Source of the DNA: Mesorhizobium sp. LHD-90
Lineage (GTDB): Bacteria > Pseudomonadota > Alphaproteobacteria > Rhizobiales > Rhizobiaceae
Direction of reading: 5' to 3'
DNA length: 64,000 nucleotides
Assembly: GCF_030929505.1 (NCBI RefSeq)
Contig: NZ_JAVFVV010000013.1
Span: forward strand, 115,059-179,058
Both the position numbers and the translations under genes were made by a program. Each line of letters starts with the position of its first letter. The stretch's first letter is position 1. Under the pieces are notes generated by a model, which searched no databases, had not been told where the DNA came from, and saw nothing but the letters and a program-made list of their open reading frames with translations. Positions 17,778-26,279 of the stretch are shown in pieces.

Positions 17778-19778
17778 TCAGACAGCGATCTTGCCGCCGC
17801 CCTGCCTGGTGATCACCACCACGGAGGGGCGCACCGGCATGTCCGGCTTGAAGTCCGGCCAGTGGGTCGAAAGGTCCTCGTAGTAGGAGAGGCGGCCGAA
17901 ACCTTCCCAGTCGTCGCCGCCGTCGGCCGGATGCTGTACGGCGACGAAGGCGGTCTGGTCGTCCGGCGTGAACAGCGGGCCGCACATTTCGGCCCCCACC
18001 GGCACGCGGAAGAATAGTTTCGAGGTGGCGCGCGCCTCGCCTTCGGTGTCGACCGCCCACAGGCCGTCGGTGCGGCCGGTGGCCTTCGGACCCTGGCCGT
18101 CGGTCGACACCCACAGCCGGCCGGCCGAATCGACGGCGCAGTTGTCGGGCATGCCGAACCAGCCATTGGCCGTGGTCGAGGTCGAGAAGGTGGCTCCGAC
18201 CTCGGCCACCGAGGGGTCGCCGCATTTCAGCAGCACTTCCCACTTGCCCTTGGTGGCGGTGAAATCGCCGCCGTCCTCGGCGATCTCGATGATGTGGCCG
18301 AAGGCGTTTTCCGCGCGCGGGTTGGCCGCGTCGACCTGATCCGACTTGCGCTTGGTGTTGTTGGTCAGCATCACATAGACCTTGCCGTTGACGCCGTTGG
18401 GCTGGACGTCCTCCGGGCGATCCATCTTGGTGGCTTCAAGCAGGTCGGCGGCGCGGCGGGTCTCGATCAGCACGTCGGCCTGGTTCGAAAAGCCGTTTTC
18501 GGCGGTCAGCGGCCCCTGGCCGAACACCAGCGGCAGCCATTCGACCGAGCCATCCTCGGAAAACTTCGCCACGTAGAGCGTGCCCTCGTCGAGCAGGTTC
18601 AGATTGGCGGTGCGGTCGTTGGCGTTGTAGGCGCCGGCCGTCACAAATTTGTAGACGTAGTCGAAACGCTCGTCGTCGCCGAGATAGAAGACGACGCGGC
18701 CGTCCTTGCTGACGATCGACTCGGCGCCTTCGTGCTTGAAGCGGCCGAGTGCGGTGCGTTTCTTCGGCGCAGAGGTCGGGTCCTGCACGTCGACTTCGAC
18801 GATCCAGCCGAAGCGGTTGGCCTCGTTCGGCTCCTTGGAAAGGTCGAAGCGATCGTAGAACGCCGCCCATTCATAGGCGCCTTCCGGAATGCCCATGCGT
18901 TCGTAATTGGCGGCTTCCTTGTGATCGGCCGGCAGCTCGCCCGAAAAGTAGCCGTGGATGTTTTCCTCGGCCATCACATAGGTGCCCCAGGGCGTGACGC
19001 CGCCGGCGCAGTTGTTCACTGTGCCGAACACTTTCGTGCCGGTGGCGTCGGCGCTGGTCTTGAGGCGGTCGTTTCCGGCCACCGGGCCGGTCACTTCCAT
19101 CTCGGTGGTGGCGGTGATGCGGCGGTTGAGTTTGCCGTCCCTGACCACCTGCCACTTGCCGCCGTCCCTGCGGATCTCAACGATGGTGCCGCCATGGGCG
19201 GCCATCTCGACATCGACCTGCTCCCTGCTGAGCGGCGCGACGTCGAGCTTCTTCTTGCCGTCCTTTTCGACCACAGTGACGATGCCCGGGAACATCAGAT
19301 GCGGGTTGGTGTATTCGTGGTTGACGACGAGCAGGCCGTGCTCGGACGAGCCGTCGATCGGGATGAAGCCGACATAGTCGTTGTTGTAGCCGAACTGTTT
19401 TGCCTGCGCGGCGGCGCTCTGCGCGGCCGGATCGAATTCCGGCGAATCGGCGAACAGCGCGTCGCCCCAGCGCAGCAGGATGTCGGCGTCGTAGCCGGCC
19501 GCGACGTGATGGGTCTCGTCGACGCCGGCCTCGACCTCCTCGAAGCTGAAGGCCGATCCGCCCGCCGCGCGGGCATTGTCGGCGGTGATCAGCGCGATCG
19601 GGCTGACGGTGGCGGCGATCGCCGAGACCGCGAGCGAACCGCGCAGGAAGCCGCGCCGCGAAAAGCGCGCCGCGATGATGTCGCCCATGGTGCGGTTGCC
19701 GGTCGGATTGCGGCCCGGCCCGTCGTTTTCCTCAAGCAGGCTGGTGCGGAACGGGTTTTCGGAAAGATCATTTTTCAT
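17778..19778 (-). CDS. phoX: PhoX-family alkaline phosphatase (Tat-exported, DUF839)
   Basis: Periplasmic calcium/iron-dependent phosphatase that frees phosphate from organic esters. The 666 residues fit the family. A twin-arginine signal SRRGFLRG is at residues 40-47, followed by a hydrophobic stretch ending ARAAGG. Family segments include GFIPIDGSSEHGLLVVNHEYTNPHL in pieces, NNCAGGVTPWGTY near residue 250, and PDNCAVDSAGRLWVSTDGQG towards the end. ATG 19778 has AGAGGT upstream; an upstream extension has no support. A Pho box lies 62 bases upstream, so phosphate-starvation control by PhoB is likely. Confidence 0.96.
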   Translation of the reverse strand: MKNDLSENPFRTSLLEENDGPGRNPTGNRTMGDIIAARFSRRGFLRGSLAVSAIAATVSPIALITADNARAAGGSAFSFEEVEAGVDETHHVAAGYDADILLRWGDALFADSPEFDPAAQSAAAQAKQFGYNNDYVGFIPIDGSSEHGLLVVNHEYTNPHLMFPGIVTVVEKDGKKKLDVAPLSREQVDVEMAAHGGTIVEIRRDGGKWQVVRDGKLNRRITATTEMEVTGPVAGNDRLKTSADATGTKVFGTVNNCAGGVTPWGTYVMAEENIHGYFSGELPADHKEAANYERMGIPEGAYEWAAFYDRFDLSKEPNEANRFGWIVEVDVQDPTSAPKKRTALGRFKHEGAESIVSKDGRVVFYLGDDERFDYVYKFVTAGAYNANDRTANLNLLDEGTLYVAKFSEDGSVEWLPLVFGQGPLTAENGFSNQADVLIETRRAADLLEATKMDRPEDVQPNGVNGKVYVMLTNNTKRKSDQVDAANPRAENAFGHIIEIAEDGGDFTATKGKWEVLLKCGDPSVAEVGATFSTSTTANGWFGMPDNCAVDSAGRLWVSTDGQGPKATGRTDGLWAVDTEGEARATSKLFFRVPVGAEMCGPLFTPDDQTAFVAVQHPADGGDDWEGFGRLSYYEDLSTHWPDFKPDMPVRPSVVVITRQGGGKIAV

Positions 19779-19839
19779 GGCGGCGACCTCTGGCTGCAAG
19801 ATTGGCTCGAAATGGCGAGACCGCAGCTAGGCGCGATGG

Positions 19840-19857
19840 CTGACAGTTTGATGACAG
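19840..19857 (-). promoter_or_regulatory. Pho box (PhoB binding site) upstream of phoX
   Basis: On the minus strand the sequence is CTGTCATCAAACTGTCAG: two 7-base direct repeats, CTGTCAT and CTGTCAG, separated by 4 bases. This matches the rhizobial/enterobacterial Pho box (consensus CTGTCAT-N4-CTGTCAT) at 13 of 14 repeat positions. A TAGCTG 10 bases downstream may be the -10. Confidence 0.88.
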
Positions 19858-19940
19858 AAACGGATGCCGCTTGCGATCCCTCCGCTTCGGCCATAGTTGA
19901 GCCTCGACCGTTCGGGCTGAAGAAGAGAGGATTCTGGGGC

Positions 19941-20663
19941 ATGCCGCCCATCAAGAACATCGCCAGCAAGGTCGAGTTTTCCGTACTCGCCGCCTTGATC
20001 ACGATTGCGGGAGGACTCTACGGCTTCGTGGAGATGGCGGAGGTTGCCCGCGACACCGAGCCGCACGGCTTCGACCGCGCTATCCTGCTTGCCTTCCGCG
20101 CGCCGGCCAATCCGGCCGACCCCATCGGTCCGCTCTGGGCCGAGGAGGCGGTGCGCGATCTGACGGCCCTCGGCAGCGCCAGCGTGCTGATCTTCCTCAC
20201 GGCGGCAACGATCTTCTACCTGCTGCTCACCGGCCGCCGCGCCGCCGCGCTGTTCGTGCTGGTCGCCGTGGCAGGCGGCCAGTTGCTCAGCAGCCTGCTG
20301 AAGCTCGGCGTCGACCGCCCGCGTCCCGATCTCGTGCCGCATCTGGCGGAGGTCTACACGCTGAGCTTTCCCAGCGGCCACGCCATGCTGTCGGCCGTCA
20401 CCTATCTGACGCTGGGCGCGCTCGCCGCTCGCGTGGCGCCAAATCGTGCGACCGGCATATACCTCCTGTCCCTGGCGATTCTTGCAACTTTCCTGGTTGG
20501 CGCCAGCCGCGTCTATCTCGGCGTGCATTGGCCGTCCGACGTGCTGGCCGGCTGGTGCGCTGGTGCTGCCTGGGCGATGCTGTGCTGGCTGGTGGCGCAA
20601 TGGGTACTGAGCCGCCGCCGCGCCCTGATGGATTTGTCCGAGGAGCAGAAGCTTGGCGACTGA
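19941..20663 (+). CDS. PAP2-superfamily membrane phosphatase
   Basis: Integral-membrane lipid phosphatase/phosphotransferase of 240 residues with about six hydrophobic segments. The three PAP2 motifs are present in order: KLGVDRPRP near residue 120, PSGH near 143 and SRVYLGVHWPSD near 184. I chose ATG 19941, after AGAGAGG, which leads into the first hydrophobic segment; an in-frame ATG at 19851 lies inside the phoX Pho box region and has no ribosome site. It is divergent from phoX and may share phosphate control (inference). The substrate could be phosphatidate, undecaprenyl pyrophosphate or similar. Confidence 0.92.
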   Translation: MPPIKNIASKVEFSVLAALITIAGGLYGFVEMAEVARDTEPHGFDRAILLAFRAPANPADPIGPLWAEEAVRDLTALGSASVLIFLTAATIFYLLLTGRRAAALFVLVAVAGGQLLSSLLKLGVDRPRPDLVPHLAEVYTLSFPSGHAMLSAVTYLTLGALAARVAPNRATGIYLLSLAILATFLVGASRVYLGVHWPSDVLAGWCAGAAWAMLCWLVAQWVLSRRRALMDLSEEQKLGD

Positions 20664-20741
20664 GCAGCAGAATTCATGCTTGAAACATCACTTTGATTGT
20701 ACTAGACATCACTCCTGCAGACTCAGACGGGAGGTCTGTCC

Positions 20742-21014
20742 GTGATGACCGCAGCGCAGATGCGGGCGGCGCGGGCGCTGGCCGGCATCGACCAGAAGAC
20801 GCTCGCCGAACGCGCCGGCATATCGTTGCCGACCATTCAGCGGATGGAGGCGAGCGAGGGCGTCGTGCGTGGCGTCGTCGATTCGCTGGTCAAGGTCATC
20901 CAGGCCCTGGAATCCTTCGGGGTCGAGCTGATCGGCGAGGATCAGCCGAGTGAGCGTGGCGGCCGGGGTGTGCGCCTGCGCAGCCCGACGGGACAGGGCG
21001 GTCCGCCCGGCTGA
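20742..21014 (+). CDS. XRE-family helix-turn-helix regulator
   Basis: A 90-residue DNA-binding protein. Residues 5-65 form a Cro/C1-type HTH (MRAARALAGIDQKTLAERAGISLPTIQRMEAS in pieces), with a short Ser/Gly/Arg-rich tail. A GGGAGG site precedes GTG 20742 by 7 bases and ATG 20745 by 10; either could be used. It is upstream of and co-oriented with the SulP gene (120 bp gap), so a role in controlling that transporter is plausible but unproven. Confidence 0.88.
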   Translation: MMTAAQMRAARALAGIDQKTLAERAGISLPTIQRMEASEGVVRGVVDSLVKVIQALESFGVELIGEDQPSERGGRGVRLRSPTGQGGPPG

Positions 21015-21133
21015 GGTCTGCAAGAAGGGTCGAGCCGTCGCGCCGAGCGACGGTCCGTCCCGCAGTCGCGACGGCGACCGCCGACCTGGCTTGGTTCCTG
21101 AGCCGACGATCCCGCCGCCTTCGGAGTGAAGGC

Positions 21134-22882
21134 ATGAAGGCAGATACGGTTCCGGTTGGAGAGGCGGCGCGACCGTCATTCGCCGCGCTCTACACGCCCA
21201 AGCTGATAACAGTACTGCGCGAGGGTTACGGACCGTCGCAATTCAGGGCCGACGCCGTTGCCGGGCTGACGGTGGCGATCGTAGCCCTGCCGCTCTCCAT
21301 GGCGATCGCCATCGCCTCGGGCGTCTCGCCCGATCGCGGCCTGTTCACGGCAATCGTCGGCGGCTTCCTCATCTCGGCGCTTGGCGGCAGCCGCTTCCAG
21401 ATCGGCGGCCCCGCCGGCGCCTTCATCGTGCTGGTCGCCGCCTGCGTCGATCGCAACGGCGTCGACGGCCTGCTGCTGGCGACGCTCATGGCCGGTATCT
21501 TCCTGCTGGCGATCGGCTATCTCAGGATCGGCACCTACATAAAACTCATCCCTTACCCCGTCACGGTGGGCTTTACCGCCGGCATCGCCGTCATCATCTT
21601 CGCCAGCCAGCTGAGCGAACTCTTCGGCATGACGCTTCCCGGCAAGGAGCCGGGCGAACTTTTGCCGAAATTGGTCGCTTTGGCGAATGCGGCGGACACA
21701 ATCAATCCGGCCGCCGCCGGCGTGGCATTGCTTACCGTTGCCGTGATCGTCGTGCTGAAGCGCCTGCGCCCGGGCTGGCCGGGCATGCTGATCGCAGTAG
21801 CAGCGGCCGCAGCGGCCACCACGCTGCTGTCGCTGCCGGTGGAGACCATCGGCACGCGCTATGGCGGCATTCCGCGCACCCTGCCGCTGCCTTCGCTGCC
21901 GCCGCTCAGCCTCGACAAGGTGCAGGCCGTGCTGCCCGACGCCATCGCCTTCGCGCTACTGGGTGCCATCGAATCGCTGCTCTCGGCGGTCGTTGCCGAT
22001 GGCATGACCGGGCGCCGCCACCGCTCCAACTGCGAACTGGTCGCACAAGGTTTCGCCAATATCGGGTCGGCGCTGTTCGGCGGCATCTGCGCCACCGGCA
22101 CCATCGCCCGCACCGCCACCAATGTGCGGGCCGGCGCGCACGGACCTGTTTCCGGCATGCTGCACGCCGGGTTCCTGCTGCTGTTCATGCTGGTCGCCGC
22201 GCCGCTCGCGAGCGCCATCCCGCTTTCCGCGCTGGCCGGCGTGCTCGCGGTTGTCGCGTGGAACATGGTCGAGAAGGATGCGTTCCGCGCCCTGATCCGC
22301 TCCTCCTGGGGCGATGCGGTCGTGTTGCTGGTCACCTTCGGCCTCGTCATCTTCCACGACCTGACGGAAGGCATTGTCGTCGGATTCCTTCTCGGCTCCG
22401 TGCTGTTCATCGACCGGATGGCAAAAACAGTCGCTGTCGACGCGCATGCGCCGCTGGTGCGCGAGGATGTGCCCGACGACGTCAATGGCGATCGCGTGGC
22501 CTACGATGCCGACCAGGCGAGCAATCCGGACACCGTGATCTATCGCATTTCCGGCGCCTTCTTCTTCGGCGCGGCCTCCACAGTCGGCGCGGTGCTCGAC
22601 CGCATCGCCGACCAGCGCAAAACCTTTGTCCTGGACTGCTCGGCGGTGCCCTTCCTCGATTCCACCGCCGCCAACGTCATCGAGGGTGCAGTGCGCAAGG
22701 CCAGGCGCGGCGGCGTGCGGGTCTTCATCGCCGGGGCGGCGCCCCAAGTGCGACGCATGCTGTTCGCTCACGGTGTGCGCCCGCCGCATGTCCGCTACAA
22801 GACGACGATCGCCGGCGTGCAGACACAACTGCGGACCGAGGCAGCAAGACTGGAACGCCTTCCGCAGGTCCCCACGGCCTGA
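21134..22882 (+). CDS. SulP-family anion permease with C-terminal STAS domain
   Basis: Inner-membrane transporter of 582 residues for sulfate, bicarbonate or a similar anion. The N-terminal part has the SLC26/SulP start (DAVAGLTVAIVALPLSMAIAIASG in pieces) and a GPAGAFIVLV helix. About a dozen membrane segments run to residue ~410. A STAS domain follows, with VIYRISGAFFFGAAS and FVLDCSAVPFLDSTAANVI. The substrate cannot be chosen from sequence. No carbonic anhydrase lies beside it. Confidence 0.94.
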   Translation: MKADTVPVGEAARPSFAALYTPKLITVLREGYGPSQFRADAVAGLTVAIVALPLSMAIAIASGVSPDRGLFTAIVGGFLISALGGSRFQIGGPAGAFIVLVAACVDRNGVDGLLLATLMAGIFLLAIGYLRIGTYIKLIPYPVTVGFTAGIAVIIFASQLSELFGMTLPGKEPGELLPKLVALANAADTINPAAAGVALLTVAVIVVLKRLRPGWPGMLIAVAAAAAATTLLSLPVETIGTRYGGIPRTLPLPSLPPLSLDKVQAVLPDAIAFALLGAIESLLSAVVADGMTGRRHRSNCELVAQGFANIGSALFGGICATGTIARTATNVRAGAHGPVSGMLHAGFLLLFMLVAAPLASAIPLSALAGVLAVVAWNMVEKDAFRALIRSSWGDAVVLLVTFGLVIFHDLTEGIVVGFLLGSVLFIDRMAKTVAVDAHAPLVREDVPDDVNGDRVAYDADQASNPDTVIYRISGAFFFGAASTVGAVLDRIADQRKTFVLDCSAVPFLDSTAANVIEGAVRKARRGGVRVFIAGAAPQVRRMLFAHGVRPPHVRYKTTIAGVQTQLRTEAARLERLPQVPTA

Positions 22883-22923
22883 CGCACACAAAGCCCTTCG
22901 ATGCTAATGTTGGCGCGACCGCT

Positions 22924-23853
22924 TCACGCCGCCATGTCGCGATGCCGGAAAGCCTTCTCGGCGCGGCGGAAATAGCGGTTGCCGATCTTGCGGGCGACCG
23001 GGGCGGGGCGCTGCTCCAGCAGCTTGCCGGCGTCGCGCAGACAGCGGCGCCGGAGTTTCCGTGCACCCGCCGCGATCAGGTCGCGCAGCAGGGCGGTTTT
23101 TTCCTCTCCGACCAGTTCGGCGCCTTCGGCCGCAAGCAGGTCGTCCATCACATTGAGATCGTTTAGTTCGCCAAGCCGCTCGCCGAAGGCTTCCATCGCC
23201 TTGCGGTCGCGCTTGCCCATGGCGGGCCATACCGATTTGAGCAGCCGGGTCTGCATGTCGAGCGCCTTGACCGCCTTGCGCAGATCATGGAAGGCCTCGG
23301 CCTTGCCGGTCTCCCGGGTTGCCTTCAGCGCAAGATCGGCGCGGCGCATGGCCTTTCGCGCGCCGGTCCGAAGAATTTCGGCGGCGTCCTCGAACGCCTC
23401 CGGCAGGCGCAGGGCGGTGAAGTCGAGTCGGGAAAGGGCCGCGGTCGCGTCGGCGACCGTCCGGCCGCCGAGTGCGGTTTCGAGGCTGGCGCTGCGCCGT
23501 GCTTCCAGCCTGGCCTGCAGCACTGCCACCGCCCGGGCCTCTTCCTTGTTCCTTGCGGCTTTTGCCAGCCGTTCTGCTGTCTCGACCAGGGCACTCGCCT
23601 CGCGCGGGCCGGCGAGCAGGCGCGCGGTGTCTCGCAGGCGTGCATCCTGCACCCGGCAATAAGGCTCGTCGCCGCTGCGGATCAGCCGCCACACCGCCCT
23701 CAATCGCTTGATGGCCTTGCGACACTCGTGAAATCCTTTTCTGGGGTCCGTGCGCGCCGTCTCGAGTGCCGCAACCGCCTTGCTGGTCTCGTCGGAGACG
23801 ATCCGCCGGATTTCGACCGGAAATGGCTCGCGCGGGTCGATCGGCGAGGTCAT
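22924..23853 (-). CDS. CHAD-domain protein
   Basis: Helical protein of 309 residues rich in conserved His, Arg and Lys that CHAD domains use to bind polyphosphate. The signature segments are FHECRKAIKRLRAVWRLIR near residue 41 and its repeat FHDLRKAVKALDMQTRLL near 190, and a DARLRDTARLLAGPREA stretch. It overlaps the CYTH gene by 4 bp (ATGA). In E. coli YgiF, CYTH and CHAD are fused; here they are two coupled genes. A role in polyphosphate or triphosphate metabolism is inferred. Confidence 0.94.
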   Translation of the reverse strand: MTSPIDPREPFPVEIRRIVSDETSKAVAALETARTDPRKGFHECRKAIKRLRAVWRLIRSGDEPYCRVQDARLRDTARLLAGPREASALVETAERLAKAARNKEEARAVAVLQARLEARRSASLETALGGRTVADATAALSRLDFTALRLPEAFEDAAEILRTGARKAMRRADLALKATRETGKAEAFHDLRKAVKALDMQTRLLKSVWPAMGKRDRKAMEAFGERLGELNDLNVMDDLLAAEGAELVGEEKTALLRDLIAAGARKLRRRCLRDAGKLLEQRPAPVARKIGNRYFRRAEKAFRHRDMAA

Positions 23854-24317
23854 GTCGCGTCCGGTCTTCCGTTAAGGGCGAGCATGGCATTGGAGTATCG
23901 GCTGTCGCCGGTGATCTCGGCCCCCAGCCAACGGGGCAGGCGGTCGTCGGGTACCGTGTCGGGCGTCTCCAGTTCGGCCAGCACCAGCCCTTGCAGGGCG
24001 CCGGAGAACACGTCGACCTCGTAGTGGTAGCCGCCATGGCTGACGATGTGGCGCTGCTTGAGGATCACCGCGCCCACCGCGAAATTTTCCATCTCGCAGG
24101 CATCGGCCAGCGGGATCGGATATTCGAACTCGTCGCGCACCGGCGTCCTGCCGAACTTGGCGGTCAGCCAGGCCGCGCTGTCGCCTACGATACGCACGCG
24201 GATGCTGCGCTCCGGCCCGACCGCCAGGTAGAATTGCCGGAACGCTTTTGGCGGCTCCGCCTCCGCCTGCCAGGACTCGTCCCGGATCCGGAATTTTCGC
24301 TCGATCTCCTTGGCCAT
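23850..24317 (-). CDS. CYTH-domain triphosphatase-like protein
   Basis: A 155-residue triphosphate tunnel enzyme, probably an inorganic triphosphatase. The diagnostic N-terminal ExExK motif is EIERK at residues 4-8, followed by alternating charged strands (RSIRVRIVGDSAAWLTAK, VDVFSGALQGLVLAELE) typical of the beta-barrel. ATG 24317 starts the motif correctly; an ATG four codons upstream (24329) is possible. It is the first gene of a two-gene unit with the CHAD protein. Confidence 0.93.
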   Translation of the reverse strand: MAKEIERKFRIRDESWQAEAEPPKAFRQFYLAVGPERSIRVRIVGDSAAWLTAKFGRTPVRDEFEYPIPLADACEMENFAVGAVILKQRHIVSHGGYHYEVDVFSGALQGLVLAELETPDTVPDDRLPRWLGAEITGDSRYSNAMLALNGRPDAT

Positions 24318-24521
24318 GAAACTATCCATGCCGCTGTTCGAGGGCGGCGCCAGGCCGGCCATCAAGGCGCATGCTGTTTTCTGTCGTCGCCGGAATGTCG
24401 GAGCGGGCGGGCCGCTCTCCCGCGCAAAACGTTCGTGGTCGCCAAAGCGTCCATTCGTTCCTTCCGCCGCACCCACTCGGCGCAGTCTGTATGTCAGCTT
24501 GCCCCCCATCGCAAGTACTGC

Positions 24522-24550
24522 TTGACTTTAATCGATCGATTGATTAAACA
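24522..24550 (+). promoter_or_regulatory. cecR promoter with overlapping TetR-type operator
   Basis: -35 TTGACT (24522-24527), a 17-base spacer and -10 TAAACA (24545-24550). A 22-bp near-perfect palindrome at 24527-24548 (arms TTTAATC/GATTAAA, core ATCGAT) covers the spacer. The predicted start of transcription falls on the ATG at 24557. Confidence 0.72.
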
Positions 24551-24556
24551 TGATGT

Positions 24557-25234
24557 ATGAACGAGAAAGCGATCTCCACTTCCACCGCCGACCAGACCCG
24601 CGAGGCGCTGGTGCTGTCCGCCTTGCGGCTGTTCGGCCAGAAAGGTTTCGACGGCACCTCGACACGCGAGGTGGCGGCCGCCGCCAACGCCAACATCGGC
24701 TCCATCGCCTATCATTTCGGCGGTAAGGAGGGGCTGCGCATCGCCGCCGCCGATTACATCGTCGCGACGATCCAGGGGATCGCCGGATCGGTGCTCGGCA
24801 ACATCGACCAGTCGCTCGACACAGGCATGGACCGCGAAATCGCGCTCCGCCAGCTTGCGGCGGCGGTGGAGCGCATGGTTGGCTTCCTGGTAGCGCGGCC
24901 GGAGGCAGGCGAGATCGTTCAGTTCATGCTGCGCGAGCTCGCCCATCCGACCGAGGCGCTCGACCGCATCTATGCCGGCGTCTTCGAGCCGACGCACAAG
25001 CGCCTCTGCCGCATCTGGGAGGTGGCGACCGGCGAGCCCGCCGAGAGCCCCCGCACCCGGATCACCATCTTCACCCTGATCGGCCAGGTCGTCTACTTCC
25101 GCATCGCCCGCGAGCCGGTGATGCGCCGCATGGGCTGGAGCGACATCGGCCCGCAAGAGTCGGCGCAGATCGTCGACGTGGTCAAAAGCAATCTCGACGC
25201 AATCCTCACGGCCCGGAAAGGCGGCCAGTCATGA
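24557..25234 (+). CDS. cecR: TetR-family regulator CecR (YbiH-like)
   Basis: Autorepressor of 225 residues. The N-terminal TetR HTH (about residues 15-60) has LVLSALRLFGQKGFDGTSTREVAAAANANIGSIAYHF, here read in pieces. The C-terminal domain with IVQFMLRELAHPTEALD is the CecR-type domain. The next genes are YbhG-, YbhF- and YbhS-like, the same set CecR governs in E. coli, where they affect sensitivity to cephalosporins and chloramphenicol (known of the family). The stop overlaps the adaptor gene by 4 bp. No ribosome site precedes the start, which suggests a leaderless mRNA. Confidence 0.88.
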   Translation: MNEKAISTSTADQTREALVLSALRLFGQKGFDGTSTREVAAAANANIGSIAYHFGGKEGLRIAAADYIVATIQGIAGSVLGNIDQSLDTGMDREIALRQLAAAVERMVGFLVARPEAGEIVQFMLRELAHPTEALDRIYAGVFEPTHKRLCRIWEVATGEPAESPRTRITIFTLIGQVVYFRIAREPVMRRMGWSDIGPQESAQIVDVVKSNLDAILTARKGGQS

Positions 25235-26181
25235 GTTTCCTCTGTTCCATCCCGTTCGCCGCCTCGCTGTTCGCCTCCTGTAGCGGCCCGCCGCCGCTGG
25301 CGGTCGGCTACGTCGAGGGCGAGTTCGTTCTGCTGGCGCCGATCGAGGTGGCCGAGGTCGAGACCGTGCTGGTCCGCCGCGGCGACCGCGTCGAACCCGG
25401 CAAGCCGCTGGCCACGCTGGAGAGCGGCGACGCAAAGATCGCCGTCGCCCAAGCAGAAGCGGCACTCGCCCAGGCCGAGGCGCAGCTTGCCAACCTTCAA
25501 CTCGGCAAGCGGCCGGAAGAGATAGCCGTTCTGGAGGCGGCGGTCACATCGGCGGAAGCGCAGGCGGCCGAGGCCAAGCGTGTGCTTGGCCGCGCCAGCG
25601 ACCTGATGGAAAAGGCAATCGCCACCAAGGCCGAATACGACAAGGCGGCGACGGCCGTGCAGACCGCCGACGCCGAGGTAGGCCAGGCCAAGGCCAATCT
25701 CGCAGTGGGCGGTCTGCCCGCTCGCCCTGAAGAAATCAGGGCCGCCGAACACCGGGTGAAGCAGGCACGGGCGGAGCTCGACCAGGCCAACTGGCGGCTC
25801 GGCAAACGGGATGTCCGCGCGCCAGCGGCGGGCCGAGTCGACGACATCATCCGCAATCCGGGCGACGTCGCCGGCCCGACCGCGCCGGTCATCTCCATGC
25901 TGCCTGACGGCGCGGTAAAACTGAAGGTCTACGTCCCCGAGGCGTCGTTCTCGTCAATCAGGATCGGCTCGGAACTGGCAGTGCGATGCGACGGCTGCCC
26001 GGAAGGGCTCACCGCTCGCGTCAGCTACGTCTCGCCCGACCCGGAGTTCACGCCGCCGGTGATCTATTCGCTCGAGACCCGCCAGAAGCTCGTCTACCTC
26101 GTCGAAGCCCGGCCAGACGGCGACGCGACGATGCTGCAGCCGGGGCAGATCGTCGATGTGGATTTAGCGAATAGCGAATAG
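25231..26181 (+). CDS. HlyD-type efflux adaptor lipoprotein (YbhG-like)
   Basis: Periplasmic membrane-fusion protein of 316 residues for the adjacent ABC-2 exporter. The N-terminus has a lipobox LFAS-C (Cys17). A barrel-sandwich half follows (VETVLVRRGDRVEPGKPLATLE), then an Ala-rich coiled coil (about 70-200) and the second half DVRAPAAGRVDDI. Its stop codon lies in a GCGAATA direct-repeat tract. Gene order and fold match YbhG. The transported compound is unknown. Confidence 0.92.
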   Translation: MSFLCSIPFAASLFASCSGPPPLAVGYVEGEFVLLAPIEVAEVETVLVRRGDRVEPGKPLATLESGDAKIAVAQAEAALAQAEAQLANLQLGKRPEEIAVLEAAVTSAEAQAAEAKRVLGRASDLMEKAIATKAEYDKAATAVQTADAEVGQAKANLAVGGLPARPEEIRAAEHRVKQARAELDQANWRLGKRDVRAPAAGRVDDIIRNPGDVAGPTAPVISMLPDGAVKLKVYVPEASFSSIRIGSELAVRCDGCPEGLTARVSYVSPDPEFTPPVIYSLETRQKLVYLVEARPDGDATMLQPGQIVDVDLANSE

Positions 26182-26262
26182 CGAATAGCGAGGATCAGTC
26201 TCGTCTCGGCCAAGTCAATGGAATCCTTCCCTATTCGTTACTCCCTATTCGCTATTCGCTCG
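26166..26262. repeat. GCGAATA direct repeats with facing inverted copy
   Basis: From 26166 the 7-base unit AGCGAAT is repeated in tandem about three and a half times. A reverse-complement block CTATTCGCTATTCGCT lies at 26245-26260, so a 16-bp stem can form around about 55 bases. It sits between the adaptor stop and the ATPase start within one operon. Confidence 0.8.
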
Positions 26263-26279
26263 TTTCCGAAGGAAACACT

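Noticed and set aside
18294..19940. Long N-terminal extension of the PAP2 phosphatase across phoX
   Set aside because: The upstream part is antisense to phoX and lacks family sequence; the gene starts at 19941.
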